The notes: generated by a model from the letters alone, not told the origin. Shown: positions 42,261 through 51,475, counted from the first letter of the stretch. The stretch: DNA of 64,000 nucleotides from Bacteroides graminisolvens DSM 19988 = JCM 15093 (GCF_000428125.1 NZ_ATZI01000001.1:992001-1056000); one strand, 5' to 3'. Program-made: numbers and translations.

Positions 42261-43190
42261 ATGAAAAAGTACATTTTTATTCTATTGTTTATCTGTATTT
42301 CTGGCGCTGTGTATGCACAGCGAAAAGTCGTTGAGGTTGAAACAGAACCTACTTCTCAATCTGAAACGGCCAGAATGTTGAAACGTAAAGTGGCTATCGG
42401 TCGTTTCTCAAATGAAACGCAGTACGCTAAAGGGTTGTTTTATGATAAAGAAAATGACCCGATGGGGAAACAGGCCCTAGACATCTTATCGACGCGACTT
42501 GCCGCATCCGGCAAGTTTATCTTATTGGAACGAAATGACATCAGTCAGTTACTCGATGAAGCCAATTCTACAGAGAATGGTTTTCAGAAAATAGGCGCCG
42601 ACTACATGATCATAGGTTCAATAACGCAGTATGGCCGCAAAAATCTAGGCGATGCCAAAGTCTTTTCTACCACTAAAACCCAAATTGTTGAGGCAGCAGT
42701 ATCTATTCGTTTGGTGGATGTTTCTACCGGACTGATTATCTATTCCGACGAAGCGAAGGGAGATGCTGAACTGAAAACCAAAACAACCATGGGCATTGGA
42801 GGAAGAGCCGATTTTGATGCAACACTGAGTGATAAAGCGATTTCTGCCGCCATTTCTAAGTTGGTGGAGAACATCATTAACAAGTGCACCAACAAACCCT
42901 GGAGATCATACTTCCTGACCTATGACTCTGATGCGGTGATTGTATCGGGAGGCGCTAGCCAAGGAATATCCGTTGGAGATGTTTTTGCAGTAAAGCTGAA
43001 AGGAAAGACTGTTAAAAATCCTCAGACAGGAATTAATATAGAACTCCCCGGGAAACAAGTGGGTAAGGTTGAAGTATTGTCGGTGGCAGGAGATACTCCC
43101 GAAACCGAATACTCCATTGTTTCTTTTAAAGAAGGAGAAATTGACGGAACACAATTACGGAACTATTACATAGAGGAGATTAAACAATGA
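42261..43190 (+). CDS. CsgG/HfaB family periplasmic or secretion protein
   Basis: The 309-residue protein has a signal peptide (MKKYIFILLFICISGAVYAQ) with no lipobox Cys. The CsgG signature is KRKVAIGRFSNETQYAKG, LLERNDISQLLDEANS, IGADYMIIGSITQYGRK and VSIRLVDVSTGLIIYSDEAKG. CsgG proper is an outer-membrane lipoprotein pore for curli subunits; this lacks the Cys and may be a soluble relative. It starts a four-gene operon in which each gene overlaps the next by 4 nt (ATGA), indicating translational coupling. Confidence 0.88.
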   Translation: MKKYIFILLFICISGAVYAQRKVVEVETEPTSQSETARMLKRKVAIGRFSNETQYAKGLFYDKENDPMGKQALDILSTRLAASGKFILLERNDISQLLDEANSTENGFQKIGADYMIIGSITQYGRKNLGDAKVFSTTKTQIVEAAVSIRLVDVSTGLIIYSDEAKGDAELKTKTTMGIGGRADFDATLSDKAISAAISKLVENIINKCTNKPWRSYFLTYDSDAVIVSGGASQGISVGDVFAVKLKGKTVKNPQTGINIELPGKQVGKVEVLSVAGDTPETEYSIVSFKEGEIDGTQLRNYYIEEIKQ

Positions 43191-43525
43191 AAAACAAATG
43201 GATTCTAGGAGCTGTCTTTGGACTGGCTTTGCTCATGACAGGTTGCAAAGTGGGAAACGTAGCTTCCAGTCAGGGGCTGACCGATCAGGCGTATCTGTAC
43301 TTTGCGTCCAGCAATAAGTATGAGGAACCGGTCGTTGTGAGTGTTGACGAAGAGGCAACGTTCGAAGCTCAAGTAGTAAAAGAAAAGAAGTCAACGATAA
43401 AAGGCTTTACGTATGCCATAAGAACGGGCAAAAGACATGTAGTTGTAAGAAGTAAAGGTCAGGTATTGTATGACCGTACCGTGTTTGTTGCTCCCCAAGA
43501 AACGAAAAAAATATCATTGCCATGA
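43187..43525 (+). CDS. Small lipoprotein of the CsgG operon
   Basis: Family unknown to me. The 112-residue protein has a lipoprotein signal (LALLMTGCKVGNV) and a compact beta-rich mature part ending in GQVLYDRTVFVAPQETKKISLP. It overlaps the CsgG gene and the DUF4810 gene by 4 nt each. In other bacteria I recall CsgG, DUF4810 and DUF799/GNA1162 as neighbours, so this is the least familiar member of the set. It is probably exported and lipid-anchored with the other three. Confidence 0.7.
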   Translation: MKNKWILGAVFGLALLMTGCKVGNVASSQGLTDQAYLYFASSNKYEEPVVVSVDEEATFEAQVVKEKKSTIKGFTYAIRTGKRHVVVRSKGQVLYDRTVFVAPQETKKISLP

Positions 43526-43866
43526 GAAAATTACTGTTCTTAGTTTCACTCAGTTGCATACTTGCATCGTGTACAACTACCACCACACTTTACAGTTGGG
43601 ATGATTACGTGAACAGCTCTTATAAATACTATAAGAAACAAACGCCGGAAGCTGCTGCCGACTTGATGAAAACGTATGAAGACATTATCAAGAATCAAAA
43701 GGGGACCCGCAAGGTTGTTCCTCCCGGTATTTGTGCTGAGTATGGTTATTTCTTGATTCAAAATGGCAAACAAGAAGAAGGTTTGGCTATGTTTACCAAG
43801 GAGAAAGAACTTTATCCGGAGTCGGCTGTGTTTATGGATCACCTTATTAAAAAGTTTACCAAATGA
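43522..43866 (+). CDS. DUF4810 family lipoprotein
   Basis: The 114-residue protein has a signal ending CILASCTTTTT and the DUF4810 body, YSWDDYVNSSYKYYKKQTPEAA and ICAEYGYFLIQNGKQEEGL, with a helical TPR-like character. It overlaps its neighbours by 4 nt at both ends. The family is known mainly from operons with CsgG and DUF799 proteins in Proteobacteria; no enzymatic role is known. Confidence 0.85.
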   Translation: MRKLLFLVSLSCILASCTTTTTLYSWDDYVNSSYKYYKKQTPEAAADLMKTYEDIIKNQKGTRKVVPPGICAEYGYFLIQNGKQEEGLAMFTKEKELYPESAVFMDHLIKKFTK

Positions 43867-44549
43867 AAAAATATATATACTTGCTGTTGGCTTCAGTGAT
43901 TTTAGCTTCTTGCGGAACCACTGCCACTACCACCCGTGGCGATAGTTATCCTAAAATGTATGCTGAAAAGCCTTTGACTATTTTAGTGATGCCCCCTATT
44001 AATAAAACAGTGAATGTGGAGGCCAAAGAATACTTTTATACGTCCATGGCAATGCCTTTGGCAGAGAAGGGTTATTATGTAATCTCTCCTTTTTTGGCAA
44101 TGGATTTTCTTAAAAGTGAAAGTGCTTATGATAGCGAAATGTATATAGATGGTTCGCTAACTGCCTTTAAGAATGTATTTGGAGCCGATGTTGCTTTGTT
44201 TACTATCATCAATCAATGGAGTAAGTCAACCATTGGAAGCGTTATAACTGTCGATATTGAATACATTCTTAAATCAACGACTTCCAATGAAGTGTTGTTT
44301 ACCCGAAAAGGTGTATTAAGTGTTGATACCAGTGTGAACTCCGGAGGAAATGCCGGACTTCTCGGGGCATTAGTTGATTTGGCAGCGTCTGCCATCAATA
44401 CCGCTTTGACCGATAAAGTAATTGCTGCCCGCAGATGCAATACGTTTGTGCTGAAAGATCTTCCGGAAGGTTTTTATTCGCCTCAGTTCGGTGCGGATAT
44501 GCAAGTTGGTGCCGGTGGTCCTGTTTTCTCGGGCACAGTGCAGCAATAA
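43863..44549 (+). CDS. GNA1162/DUF799 family lipoprotein
   Basis: The 228-residue protein has the signal ILASCGTTATT and the body PLTILVMPPINKTVNVEAKEYFYTSMAMPLAEKGYYVISP, with VFGADVALFTIINQWSK further on. The fold resembles a nucleotide- or TolB-like alpha/beta domain. The family includes the Neisseria surface lipoprotein GNA1162. It closes the CsgG, small lipoprotein, DUF4810, GNA1162 operon and is followed by a strong bidirectional terminator. Confidence 0.87.
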   Translation: MKKYIYLLLASVILASCGTTATTTRGDSYPKMYAEKPLTILVMPPINKTVNVEAKEYFYTSMAMPLAEKGYYVISPFLAMDFLKSESAYDSEMYIDGSLTAFKNVFGADVALFTIINQWSKSTIGSVITVDIEYILKSTTSNEVLFTRKGVLSVDTSVNSGGNAGLLGALVDLAASAINTALTDKVIAARRCNTFVLKDLPEGFYSPQFGADMQVGAGGPVFSGTVQQ

Positions 44550-44566
44550 GATAGGAACTAAAATAC

Positions 44567-44612
44567 AAAAAAGTCGTTCATTGTATATTCTTCAATAATG
44601 AACGACTTTTTT
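44567..44612. terminator. Bidirectional terminator between the CsgG operon and mazG
   Basis: Perfect 16-bp arms (44567-44582 and 44597-44612; core AAGTCGTTCATT) with A6/T6 ends lie between convergent genes, so they provide a U-tract in both directions. Confidence 0.92.
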
Positions 44613-44619
44613 ATATGGC

Positions 44620-45405
44620 TTATAATCCCAATTTCTTAGCTTCATCCCAGATCACATCCATCTCTTCCAGACTCATTTCTTTCAATTGGATTCCTTTCTT
44701 GAGCGTGTGCTCCTCCAGGTAATTAAACCGTCGCAAGAATTTTTGATTGGTTCTTTCCAGCGCGTTGTCAGGGTTGATACCGTAAAGCCGCGCCGCATTG
44801 ATTACGCTGAAAAGAAGATCCCCGAATTCAGCTTCGGCTTTGTCCTTGTCCAAGTTGGCTATTTCCACCTGAAGCTCACTAAATTCCTCTTTGACCTTAT
44901 CCCAAACCTGTTCCTTTTTCTCCCAATCGAAACCAACATGTCGCGCCTTGTCCTGCATTCTATACGCTTTGATGAGCGAAGGAAGTGCTGCGGGTACCCC
45001 GCTTAACACACTCTTGTTCCCATCTTTTTCTTTCAGTTTCAGTTGCTCCCAGTTCTCGAGCACCTGTCCCACGGTTTCTGATTTCTCTTCGCCAAAGACG
45101 TGAGGGTGACGGTAAATCAGTTTGTCGCAAAGCTTATCGCATACATCCTTTATATCATAATCACCTTTTTCAGAACCAATTTTAGCGTAGAAGATAACAT
45201 GCAGTAAAACGTCGCCCAACTCTTTGCAAATTTCATTTTTATCGTCACGCATCAAAGCGTCGCATAACTCGTAAGTCTCCTCAATGGTGTTGGGGCGCAA
45301 ACTTTCGTTCGTTTGTTTCCTGTCCCACGGACACTTCACACGCAACTCATCCAGAATATCCAGTAACCGCCCGAAGGCTTCCATCTTTTCTTCTTTATTG
45401 TGCAT
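44620..45405 (-). CDS. mazG: Nucleoside triphosphate pyrophosphohydrolase MazG
   Basis: Hydrolyses nucleoside triphosphates to monophosphates and pyrophosphate, cleaning the pool or tuning stress levels. The 261-residue protein has two MazG helical domains. The first has CPWDRKQTNESL and EETYELCDAL..EICKELGDVLLHV, the second EFSELQVEIAN..AEFGDLLFSVIN. EExxE..ExxD metal motifs are visible in both. Its start at 45405 overlaps the upstream DUF3810 gene by 11 bp; an alternative ATG at 45384 avoids this. Confidence 0.95.
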   Translation of the reverse strand: MHNKEEKMEAFGRLLDILDELRVKCPWDRKQTNESLRPNTIEETYELCDALMRDDKNEICKELGDVLLHVIFYAKIGSEKGDYDIKDVCDKLCDKLIYRHPHVFGEEKSETVGQVLENWEQLKLKEKDGNKSVLSGVPAALPSLIKAYRMQDKARHVGFDWEKKEQVWDKVKEEFSELQVEIANLDKDKAEAEFGDLLFSVINAARLYGINPDNALERTNQKFLRRFNYLEEHTLKKGIQLKEMSLEEMDVIWDEAKKLGL

Positions 45406-46489
45406 CTTTTCTTTGATTTATAATACTATTTCTTAAATGATCAATTTGAGTTTTCTCCCTCCATGAAACGAGGAGTCCCACTACCTCGGAATAATTCTTC
45501 CGTCCGCTTTTTATTTTGTTCCCTTTCAGGTAAAGATCGTAAATCCAATCCTGCATTTTACCCACAGCCGGGTTATACATCGCCATCCAATGTTTATACA
45601 CACCCTCGCTCTGCGCCTGAATTTCCGGCTTCACCGATTTCGCCAACTCCTTGAAATCTTCTTCGGGCAACAACCGCTTGGCATTATAAAGCACGTGGTT
45701 GAGCACTGAAAAATAGCCACTGTATTTAATGGCTTTGTTAGCAGAACGCGTACATACCTGGTACGCATAAAAATTAGCCTCGGCTTCGCTGGTTATTCCC
45801 CACAAATGAGCTTGTTCATGAGCATAAGTAGCAGCATATTCAACGGGCAACAAATTCTTATTGAGATTGAACTCGCAGAAGAACGGTCCCATGTATCCTG
45901 TAATGCCAACGGCCGAACTCAGCCAGCTGAACATCATACTCTTCACCCGCGGCGAACTTTTGAACGGCTTGTTTACCCCCAATGAATCGGCCATTAACCG
46001 ATATTGCGACGTTATTTCGTGGGCAATCTCCTTTTTATCGATGTTGTTCACCGGAACATACGCTTGGTTAAGCTCCACAATATATTCTTTTACGAATTCT
46101 TTAAAGCCCTGCGGTGTATACGACACGTAAGGCGTTTGCGTCCGAGCATAGAAATCATGTTGGGAATAATTCAATCCCCAAGAGAGATAGAACCAAACAT
46201 AGATCCACGCCAGGAACTCTACTTCCAGGCGCAACACTTTTTTCCATGAAAACTTTCGGTATCTGCCGTAAAAGGGAAAGCAAATGACTGCCGTTATGCT
46301 GAGAGAAATGAACAAATCGCCTACAGAAAAAGGAATTCCGTGAGACAGCGAAGACAATAGTGCACCTATTACCGGATACACGGAACGGGCGTAGACTTCT
46401 CCCCACGCGGGAATGCTTTGGACCATGAGCACCAAGCCCAAAAGAATACCCAGAACGATATACCTAATCAGTTGTTTCTTACGTATCAT
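45395..46489 (-). CDS. DUF3810 family membrane protein with HExxH motif
   Basis: The 364-residue protein has an N-terminal membrane region of about three helices (YIVLGILLGLVLMVQSIP; DLFISLSITAVICF; FLAWIYVWFYLSWGL). The soluble C-terminal domain has AHEQAHLWGI, a good HExxH zinc-protease motif, followed by EAEANFYAYQVC with a possible third ligand Glu. The arrangement looks like a membrane-anchored gluzincin facing the periplasm. No substrate is known. It overlaps mazG slightly and runs in the same direction. Confidence 0.82.
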   Translation of the reverse strand: MIRKKQLIRYIVLGILLGLVLMVQSIPAWGEVYARSVYPVIGALLSSLSHGIPFSVGDLFISLSITAVICFPFYGRYRKFSWKKVLRLEVEFLAWIYVWFYLSWGLNYSQHDFYARTQTPYVSYTPQGFKEFVKEYIVELNQAYVPVNNIDKKEIAHEITSQYRLMADSLGVNKPFKSSPRVKSMMFSWLSSAVGITGYMGPFFCEFNLNKNLLPVEYAATYAHEQAHLWGITSEAEANFYAYQVCTRSANKAIKYSGYFSVLNHVLYNAKRLLPEEDFKELAKSVKPEIQAQSEGVYKHWMAMYNPAVGKMQDWIYDLYLKGNKIKSGRKNYSEVVGLLVSWREKTQIDHLRNSIINQRKDAQ

Positions 46490-46554
46490 CCTTTTTCTTG
46501 TTAAGCAAAAGCAAAAGTACGCATTCCCGCTGCTTTTTTCTACTTATTTTTATT

Positions 46555-46562
46555 AATTTTGC
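46555..46562 (+). promoter_or_regulatory. -7 promoter element of valS
   Basis: Reads TAATTTTG, matching TAnnTTTG, 65 bp upstream of the valS ATG, with a T-rich -33 region at the right spacing. Confidence 0.5.
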
Positions 46563-46627
46563 GACCACTATACTATAAAACAATAGTATGCATGAAGTTG
46601 CAATAAATAATTAACAGATAAAATAAA

Positions 46628-49255
46628 ATGGAATTAGCAAGCAAGTACAATCCTGCCGAGGTTGAGGAGAAGTGGTATGAATACTGGAACCGTCATCGTT
46701 TATTCAGTTCAAAACCTGATAGCCGTGAGCCCTATACCGTCGTCATTCCTCCTCCCAACGTAACCGGAGTGTTGCACATGGGACACATGCTTAATAATAC
46801 CATTCAGGATATTCTGGTGCGCCGTGCCCGCATGGAAGGCAAGAATGCCTGCTGGGTGCCGGGTACCGACCATGCTTCTATTGCTACTGAGGCAAAGGTT
46901 GTAAACCGTTTGGCTTCACAAGGCATTAAGAAGACAGACCTGAGCCGCGAAGATTTCCTTAAACACGCGTGGGAGTGGACCGATGAGCACGGAGGCATTA
47001 TTTTGCAGCAGCTCCGTAAGTTGGGTGCTTCATGCGACTGGGAACGCACTGCCTTCACGATGGATGATAAGCGCAGCGAAAGTGTTTTGAAAGTTTTTGT
47101 TGACCTCTACAACAAAGGACTCATATACCGGGGCGTACGAATGGTTAACTGGGACCCCAAAGCGTTGACTGCCCTTTCTGACGAAGAAGTTATTTTCAAG
47201 GAAGAGCACAGCAAACTCTTCTACCTGCGCTATAAGATAGAGGGAGAAGATGGTTATGCGGTGGTGGCTACCACTCGTCCGGAAACTATTATGGGCGACA
47301 CAGCTATGTGTATCAACCCCAATGACCCCAAGAATCAGCACCTGAAAGGTAAAAAAGTGATTGTGCCGTTGGTTAACCGCGTTATTCCGGTTATTGAAGA
47401 CGACTATGTAGATATAGAATTCGGTACGGGATGTTTGAAAGTAACCCCTGCGCATGATGTAAATGACTACATGTTGGGTGAAAAATATAACCTTCCGAGC
47501 ATTGACATCTTCAATGACAACGGTACACTGAGCGAGGCTGCCGGACTGTATGTTGGTCAGGACCGTTTCGATGTGCGCAAGCAAATTGAAAAAGACCTCG
47601 AAGCAGCCGGTTTACTCGAAAAGGTTGAGGCTTATACCAATAAGGTGGGCTATTCCGAAAGAACCAACGTGGTTATCGAACCAAAACTGTCTATGCAGTG
47701 GTTCTTGAAGATGGAACACATGGCGCAAATAGCGTTAGAGCCGGTGATGAACGACGACATCAAGTTCTACCCGCCTAAATATAAAAACACCTACCGCCAC
47801 TGGATGGAAAACATCAAAGACTGGTGCATCAGCCGTCAGCTATGGTGGGGCCACCGCATACCGGCTTACTTCCTTCCTGAAGGAGGTTACGTGGTAGCTG
47901 TTACCGAAGAAGAAGCTTTGAAAAAGGCACAAGAGAAAACCGGCAACCCGGCGTTGACTATGGCCGACTTGCGTCAGGATGAAGACTGCCTCGACACGTG
48001 GTTCTCTTCTTGGTTGTGGCCCATCTCTTTGTTCGACGGTATCAACAATCCCGGAAACGAAGAAATAAAATACTACTATCCAACCAGTGATTTGGTTACC
48101 GGACCCGATATTATTTTCTTTTGGGTAGCCCGTATGATTATGGCCGGTTACGAATACGAAGGCAAGATGCCTTTTAAAAACGTGTACTTTACCGGTATTG
48201 TGCGCGACAAGATAGGTCGTAAGATGTCAAAATCACTTGGTAACTCGCCCGATCCGCTCGACCTGATTGCACAGTACGGAGCAGACGGTGTGCGTATGGG
48301 AATGATGTTGGCGGCACCTGCCGGCAATGACATCTTGTTTGATGAATCACTTTGCGAGCAAGGACGAAATTTCAATAATAAAATATGGAATGCTTTCCGA
48401 CTGATTAAAGGTTGGGAGATTGACGAAACCGCATCGGTTCCCGAAGCTTCACAGAAAGCCATTCACTGGTTTGAGTCCAAACAAAACGAAGTGGCTGCCG
48501 AAGTAGCCGACCTGTTTGGCAAGTACCGCTTGAGCGAGGCACTCATGGCAGTGTACAAACTGTTTTGGGATGAATTCTCTTCTTGGTACCTCGAGATGAT
48601 TAAGCCGGCTTACGGCCAGCCCATCAGCCGTTCGGTGTATAGCACCACCTTGTGCTTCTTCGATAATTTGTTGAAGTTGCTGCATCCGTTTATGCCTTTC
48701 ATTACGGAAGAGTTGTGGCAACAGATGTACGAACGCGAAGAAGGTGAAAGCATCATGGTTCAGTACTTTAAATTAGACACGTATGTGGATGTACCCTACG
48801 TGCGTCAGTTTGAAGTAGCCAAAGAAGTGATAGCCAACATCCGCAGCATTCGTTTGCAGAAAAACATTGCTCAGAAAGAAGAGCTTGAACTTCAGATATT
48901 GGGAACCAATCCGGTAGCTGAATTCACCGCCGTGATCAAGAAGATGGCCAACCTGAGTGAGCTGACTTCCGTAGAAACAAAGGCCGAAGGAGCTGCATCG
49001 TTTATGGTGGGAACAACCGAATTTGCTGTGCCTTTAGAAAATATGATTGATGTGGAAGCCGAGATTGCCCGTATGGAAGCCGAGCTGAAGCACAAAGAAG
49101 GCTTCTTGCAGGGAGTAATGAAAAAGCTGAGCAACGAGAAGTTCGTGAACAATGCACCTGCTGCTGTGTTAGATCTAGAACGCAAGAAACAGGCGGATGC
49201 CGAAAGCATTATTGCTTCGCTCAAAGAAAGCATTGCTGCTTTGAGAAAACAGTAA
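46628..49255 (+). CDS. valS: Valyl-tRNA synthetase
   Basis: Charges tRNA-Val with valine and edits mischarged threonine. The 875-residue protein has the class I motifs HMGHM (near residue 44, after PPPNVTGVL) and [10 protein letters not shown] (near 535). Between them are a CP1 editing domain ([12 protein letters not shown]) and WGHRIPAYF. The C terminus is a coiled coil that binds the tRNA elbow ([18 protein letters not shown] heptads). Length and order are standard. Confidence 0.97.
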   Translation: MELASKYNPAEVEEKWYEYWNRHRLFSSKPDSREPYTVVIPPPNVTGVLHMGHMLNNTIQDILVRRARMEGKNACWVPGTDHASIATEAKVVNRLASQGIKKTDLSREDFLKHAWEWTDEHGGIILQQLRKLGASCDWERTAFTMDDKRSESVLKVFVDLYNKGLIYRGVRMVNWDPKALTALSDEEVIFKEEHSKLFYLRYKIEGEDGYAVVATTRPETIMGDTAMCINPNDPKNQHLKGKKVIVPLVNRVIPVIEDDYVDIEFGTGCLKVTPAHDVNDYMLGEKYNLPSIDIFNDNGTLSEAAGLYVGQDRFDVRKQIEKDLEAAGLLEKVEAYTNKVGYSERTNVVIEPKLSMQWFLKMEHMAQIALEPVMNDDIKFYPPKYKNTYRHWMENIKDWCISRQLWWGHRIPAYFLPEGGYVVAVTEEEALKKAQEKTGNPALTMADLRQDEDCLDTWFSSWLWPISLFDGINNPGNEEIKYYYPTSDLVTGPDIIFFWVARMIMAGYEYEGKMPFKNVYFTGIVRDKIGRKMSKSLGNSPDPLDLIAQYGADGVRMGMMLAAPAGNDILFDESLCEQGRNFNNKIWNAFRLIKGWEIDETASVPEASQKAIHWFESKQNEVAAEVADLFGKYRLSEALMAVYKLFWDEFSSWYLEMIKPAYGQPISRSVYSTTLCFFDNLLKLLHPFMPFITEELWQQMYEREEGESIMVQYFKLDTYVDVPYVRQFEVAKEVIANIRSIRLQKNIAQKEELELQILGTNPVAEFTAVIKKMANLSELTSVETKAEGAASFMVGTTEFAVPLENMIDVEAEIARMEAELKHKEGFLQGVMKKLSNEKFVNNAPAAVLDLERKKQADAESIIASLKESIAALRKQ

Positions 49256-49280
49256 TATATTTGTTTTAGTTTATATACGG

Positions 49281-49323
49281 AGACGTGGGCTAATCTTTCG
49301 GGGTTTGTCCGCGTCTTTTTTTT
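49281..49323 (+). terminator. Intrinsic terminator of valS
   Basis: AGACGTGGG (49281-49289) pairs with TCCGCGTCT (49308-49316), using two G-U pairs, followed by a run of T to 49323. Confidence 0.85.
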
Positions 49324-49349
49324 AGCACCCCAATCGTTGCGCCCGCAGC

Positions 49350-50054
49350 CTATCGCGAAATTAATTTGTTCTTCAACAAACTCTCGAAGGTGACTTCCCT
49401 TAGATTGCGGGCTATGGGTATCTTGTGATTTTGAATCACTAACTGATTGCCTTCAATAGCCTCCACCTTGAGTGAGTTGATGACGAAAGACCGATGCACC
49501 TGTATAAACTGTGGCTCGGGCAGGTACTCCATTATCTTTTTCAGCGGGCTATAGGCTATTTCCTTTGATGTTTCGGACTGTATAATAACGTAATTCTCCA
49601 GGCTCTGCACGTAAAGTATCTCATGGAGATTGATCTTCTTTAGTTGTTTGTTGTTCTTCACGAAAAGATAAGGCACCTCTTCCGCTGCCGACTCCCTGGC
49701 TAACGCATCGCGCACCTTGTTCACTGCTTTCAAAAAGCGTTCAAACGAAACAGGCTTTAGCAAGTAATCGGTTACATTGAGCTCATATCCCTGCAAGGCG
49801 TAGTGCTCGTAGGCCGAAGTGATAATGATTCTGGGCGGGTTCTTTAGTTGAGCCAGAAACTCCATGCCCGTTAAGTAAGGCATCTCTATGTCAAGGAAGA
49901 TGAGATCCACCTCTTGTTCCGCCAGCAACGTGTTTAATTGAAGCGCATCCTCGCACTCACCAACCAGTTGCAGGAAGTCAATCTTTTCCACGTAGCCTTT
50001 GATGCCCTTGCGTGCTATCGGCTCATCGTCTGTTATGACACATTTTATTTTCAT
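49350..50054 (-). CDS. LytTR-family response regulator
   Basis: The 234-residue protein has a receiver domain with the phospho-acceptor in LIFLDIEMPYLTG (Asp55), conserved Thr/Ser in IITSAYEH and Lys in LLKPVSF. The LytTR DNA-binding domain is at ~135-234 (FVKNNKQLKKINLHEILYVQSLENY; FIQVHRSFVI). It binds direct-repeat sites to control target genes. It lies 3 bp after the histidine-kinase gene, its evident partner. Confidence 0.95.
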   Translation of the reverse strand: MKIKCVITDDEPIARKGIKGYVEKIDFLQLVGECEDALQLNTLLAEQEVDLIFLDIEMPYLTGMEFLAQLKNPPRIIITSAYEHYALQGYELNVTDYLLKPVSFERFLKAVNKVRDALARESAAEEVPYLFVKNNKQLKKINLHEILYVQSLENYVIIQSETSKEIAYSPLKKIMEYLPEPQFIQVHRSFVINSLKVEAIEGNQLVIQNHKIPIARNLREVTFESLLKNKLISR

Positions 50055-50057
50055 GGT

Positions 50058-51074
50058 TTATAGCTTTATTTTTAGTTCGGCAGTGAACACATCATCGGCC
50101 GGAGTAATGGTTAATTGATACCTGGCGGGGTACAGCAGATTTAAACGTCGTTTCAGATTCTCAATGCCGATGCCCTGTTTGCCTTTCGTTGGCCTGCCTT
50201 TCCAGTTCAAAGAGTTTTCAACCCGAAAAATCACTTCGTTGCCGTTCAGCTCAAAGCGGAAGTTAATCCAATATTCACCGCTAACATACTTGAACGCATT
50301 CTCTATTAATGGTTGAAACAGCAGCGGGTGTATTTCCTGGTTGTCCATTCCCTCGTCATAGAACTGGGTGAGCTGCAACCGTTCACTCATGCGCATTTGC
50401 TGCAACCGAATGTAAGCTTGCGTGTAATTCATTTCTTGTTTCAAAGTAACTGTCTTCTGAATATCATAAAGCTGGTAACGAAGCAATTCGGACAGCAGCT
50501 CAATGGAAGTACGCGCCTGCGTGTTGCCGGCTTCCGTCTGAAAGTAAATGGTATTCAGTGCGTTGAACAAGAAATGAGGATGGTATTGCGACTTCAAGAA
50601 CTTCAGTTCCATATCGAGTTGTCCCACTTTAGTTTTCTCGAGTTGCAGGGTTTGCTCGTGATAACGGGCGGCTATCATATCATTGCGTATGATGGCGTAG
50701 TATAGTAAATACATGGGTATGCATATCACGTTGGCAATGATATAATCATTGATTCCGTTGCCAATAATTAAGATACCCGTTAATGATCCGATAATCATGA
50801 TCAGGTTTTGTACTAGAAACAAAACCGCAGTGAGTGTTAGGTATTCTTTAAAAATATATTGCCTGGGTTGAGATAGTTTTTTGGCAATGGTGATTCTCAT
50901 CCTATAGTCGAGCACATAACTGAAGAAAATAATTATGCAAAGTGCCTGTATGTGTTGTATTTTAGAATGGGGCCAGAAATCATCGTTCCGAGGCAAATCA
51001 GTAACCAAACGGATGAAGTTGAACATGACAACTCCAAGAAAAAAAGGCGAGAGCCAGCGTATTACTTTTTTCAT
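50058..51074 (-). CDS. LytS/YehU-type sensor histidine kinase
   Basis: From the ATG at 51074 the protein is 338 residues (MKKVIRWLSPFFLG) and has about four membrane helices. It then carries the His_kinase motif LKSQYHPHFLFNALNTIYF, with the phospho-His in HPHFLFN, and a C-terminal ATPase with N and G boxes (PLIENAFKYV; GIGIENLKRRL). The frame extends to a GTG at 51143, but a promoter box at 51121-51114 argues for 51074. It pairs with the LytTR regulator 3 bp away. The signal is unknown. Confidence 0.9.
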   Translation of the reverse strand: MKKVIRWLSPFFLGVVMFNFIRLVTDLPRNDDFWPHSKIQHIQALCIIIFFSYVLDYRMRITIAKKLSQPRQYIFKEYLTLTAVLFLVQNLIMIIGSLTGILIIGNGINDYIIANVICIPMYLLYYAIIRNDMIAARYHEQTLQLEKTKVGQLDMELKFLKSQYHPHFLFNALNTIYFQTEAGNTQARTSIELLSELLRYQLYDIQKTVTLKQEMNYTQAYIRLQQMRMSERLQLTQFYDEGMDNQEIHPLLFQPLIENAFKYVSGEYWINFRFELNGNEVIFRVENSLNWKGRPTKGKQGIGIENLKRRLNLLYPARYQLTITPADDVFTAELKIKL

Positions 51075-51113
51075 GCGGATAGAGTATGATTCATATAAGT
51101 TTGGTGTTGAATA

Positions 51114-51121
51114 CAAAAGTA
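51114..51121 (-). promoter_or_regulatory. -7 promoter element of the two-component pair
   Basis: Reads TACTTTTG on the minus strand, with a TTTG 15 bp further upstream (51140-51137), somewhat shorter than the usual spacing. Confidence 0.5.
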
Positions 51122-51196
51122 ACCAAAATAATGTGCCAAACACTTGACTTTGGTAATATAATGTATTCTCTTTGTCATCATAATCTTATAGTATAT

Positions 51197-51475
51197 TCAA
51201 CTTATTATAGGCGCAAAGGCAGGAGTTCCAACTCTTGCCTTTTTTCGTTTTTCACGGTTCCATTTTTTGCGGAGACGGTTGCTTATTCCTGTTTGCACGG
51301 TAGCAAATGGTCCGCGAGAAACCGTGTTACGGCGAAGAGACGGTTTCTCATGACCCAAAAGACGGTTTCTCTTTTCAAATTGCTCGTTATCTTTTTCAAA
51401 TCGGCCGTTATGTTTTTCAAAAAGTTGGTTATGTTTTGCCCAACTCTTCTTGATGATTTGTGAACCTGTTCCCAT
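51197..51475 (-). CDS. Doubtful open reading frame with 7-residue repeats
   Basis: The frame gives a 92-residue basic protein containing FEKHNGR, FEKDNEQ and FEKRNRL, three 7-residue units that mirror a 21-bp DNA repeat. There is an ATG at 51475 but no family I recognise, no convincing promoter, and a hairpin inside its 3' part. It may be a real small coiled-coil protein or simply open because of the repeat. The 530-bp gap 51075-51604 otherwise holds the items listed separately. Confidence 0.2.
   Translation of the reverse strand: MGTGSQIIKKSWAKHNQLFEKHNGRFEKDNEQFEKRNRLLGHEKPSLRRNTVSRGPFATVQTGISNRLRKKWNREKRKKARVGTPAFAPIIS
51217..51245 (+). terminator. Orphan intrinsic terminator-like hairpin
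   Basis: AGGCAGGAGTT (51217-51227) pairs with AACTCTTGCCT (51230-51240) through one G-U pair and is followed by six T on the plus strand. No plus-strand gene lies upstream, so it may end a small RNA or antisense transcript. Confidence 0.5.
51316..51349. repeat. 10-bp inverted repeat GAGAAACCGT
   Basis: GAGAAACCGT (51316-51325) and ACGGTTTCTC (51340-51349) are exact reverse complements with a 14-bp loop. A further copy of the second arm (GACGGTTTCTC) lies at 51361-51371. Confidence 0.6.
51376..51438. repeat. 21-bp imperfect tandem repeat, three units
   Basis: Units starting at 51376, 51397 and 51418 share CAAA..., ...GTTAT(C/G)TTTTT with exactly 21-bp spacing. On the minus strand they encode the 7-residue repeat described for 51197-51475. 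Confidence 0.6.

Noticed and set aside
46804..47584. Long minus-strand open frames inside valS
   Set aside because: They lie antisense to a well-supported essential gene, have no recognisable domain, and are explained by codon bias of valS on the other strand.
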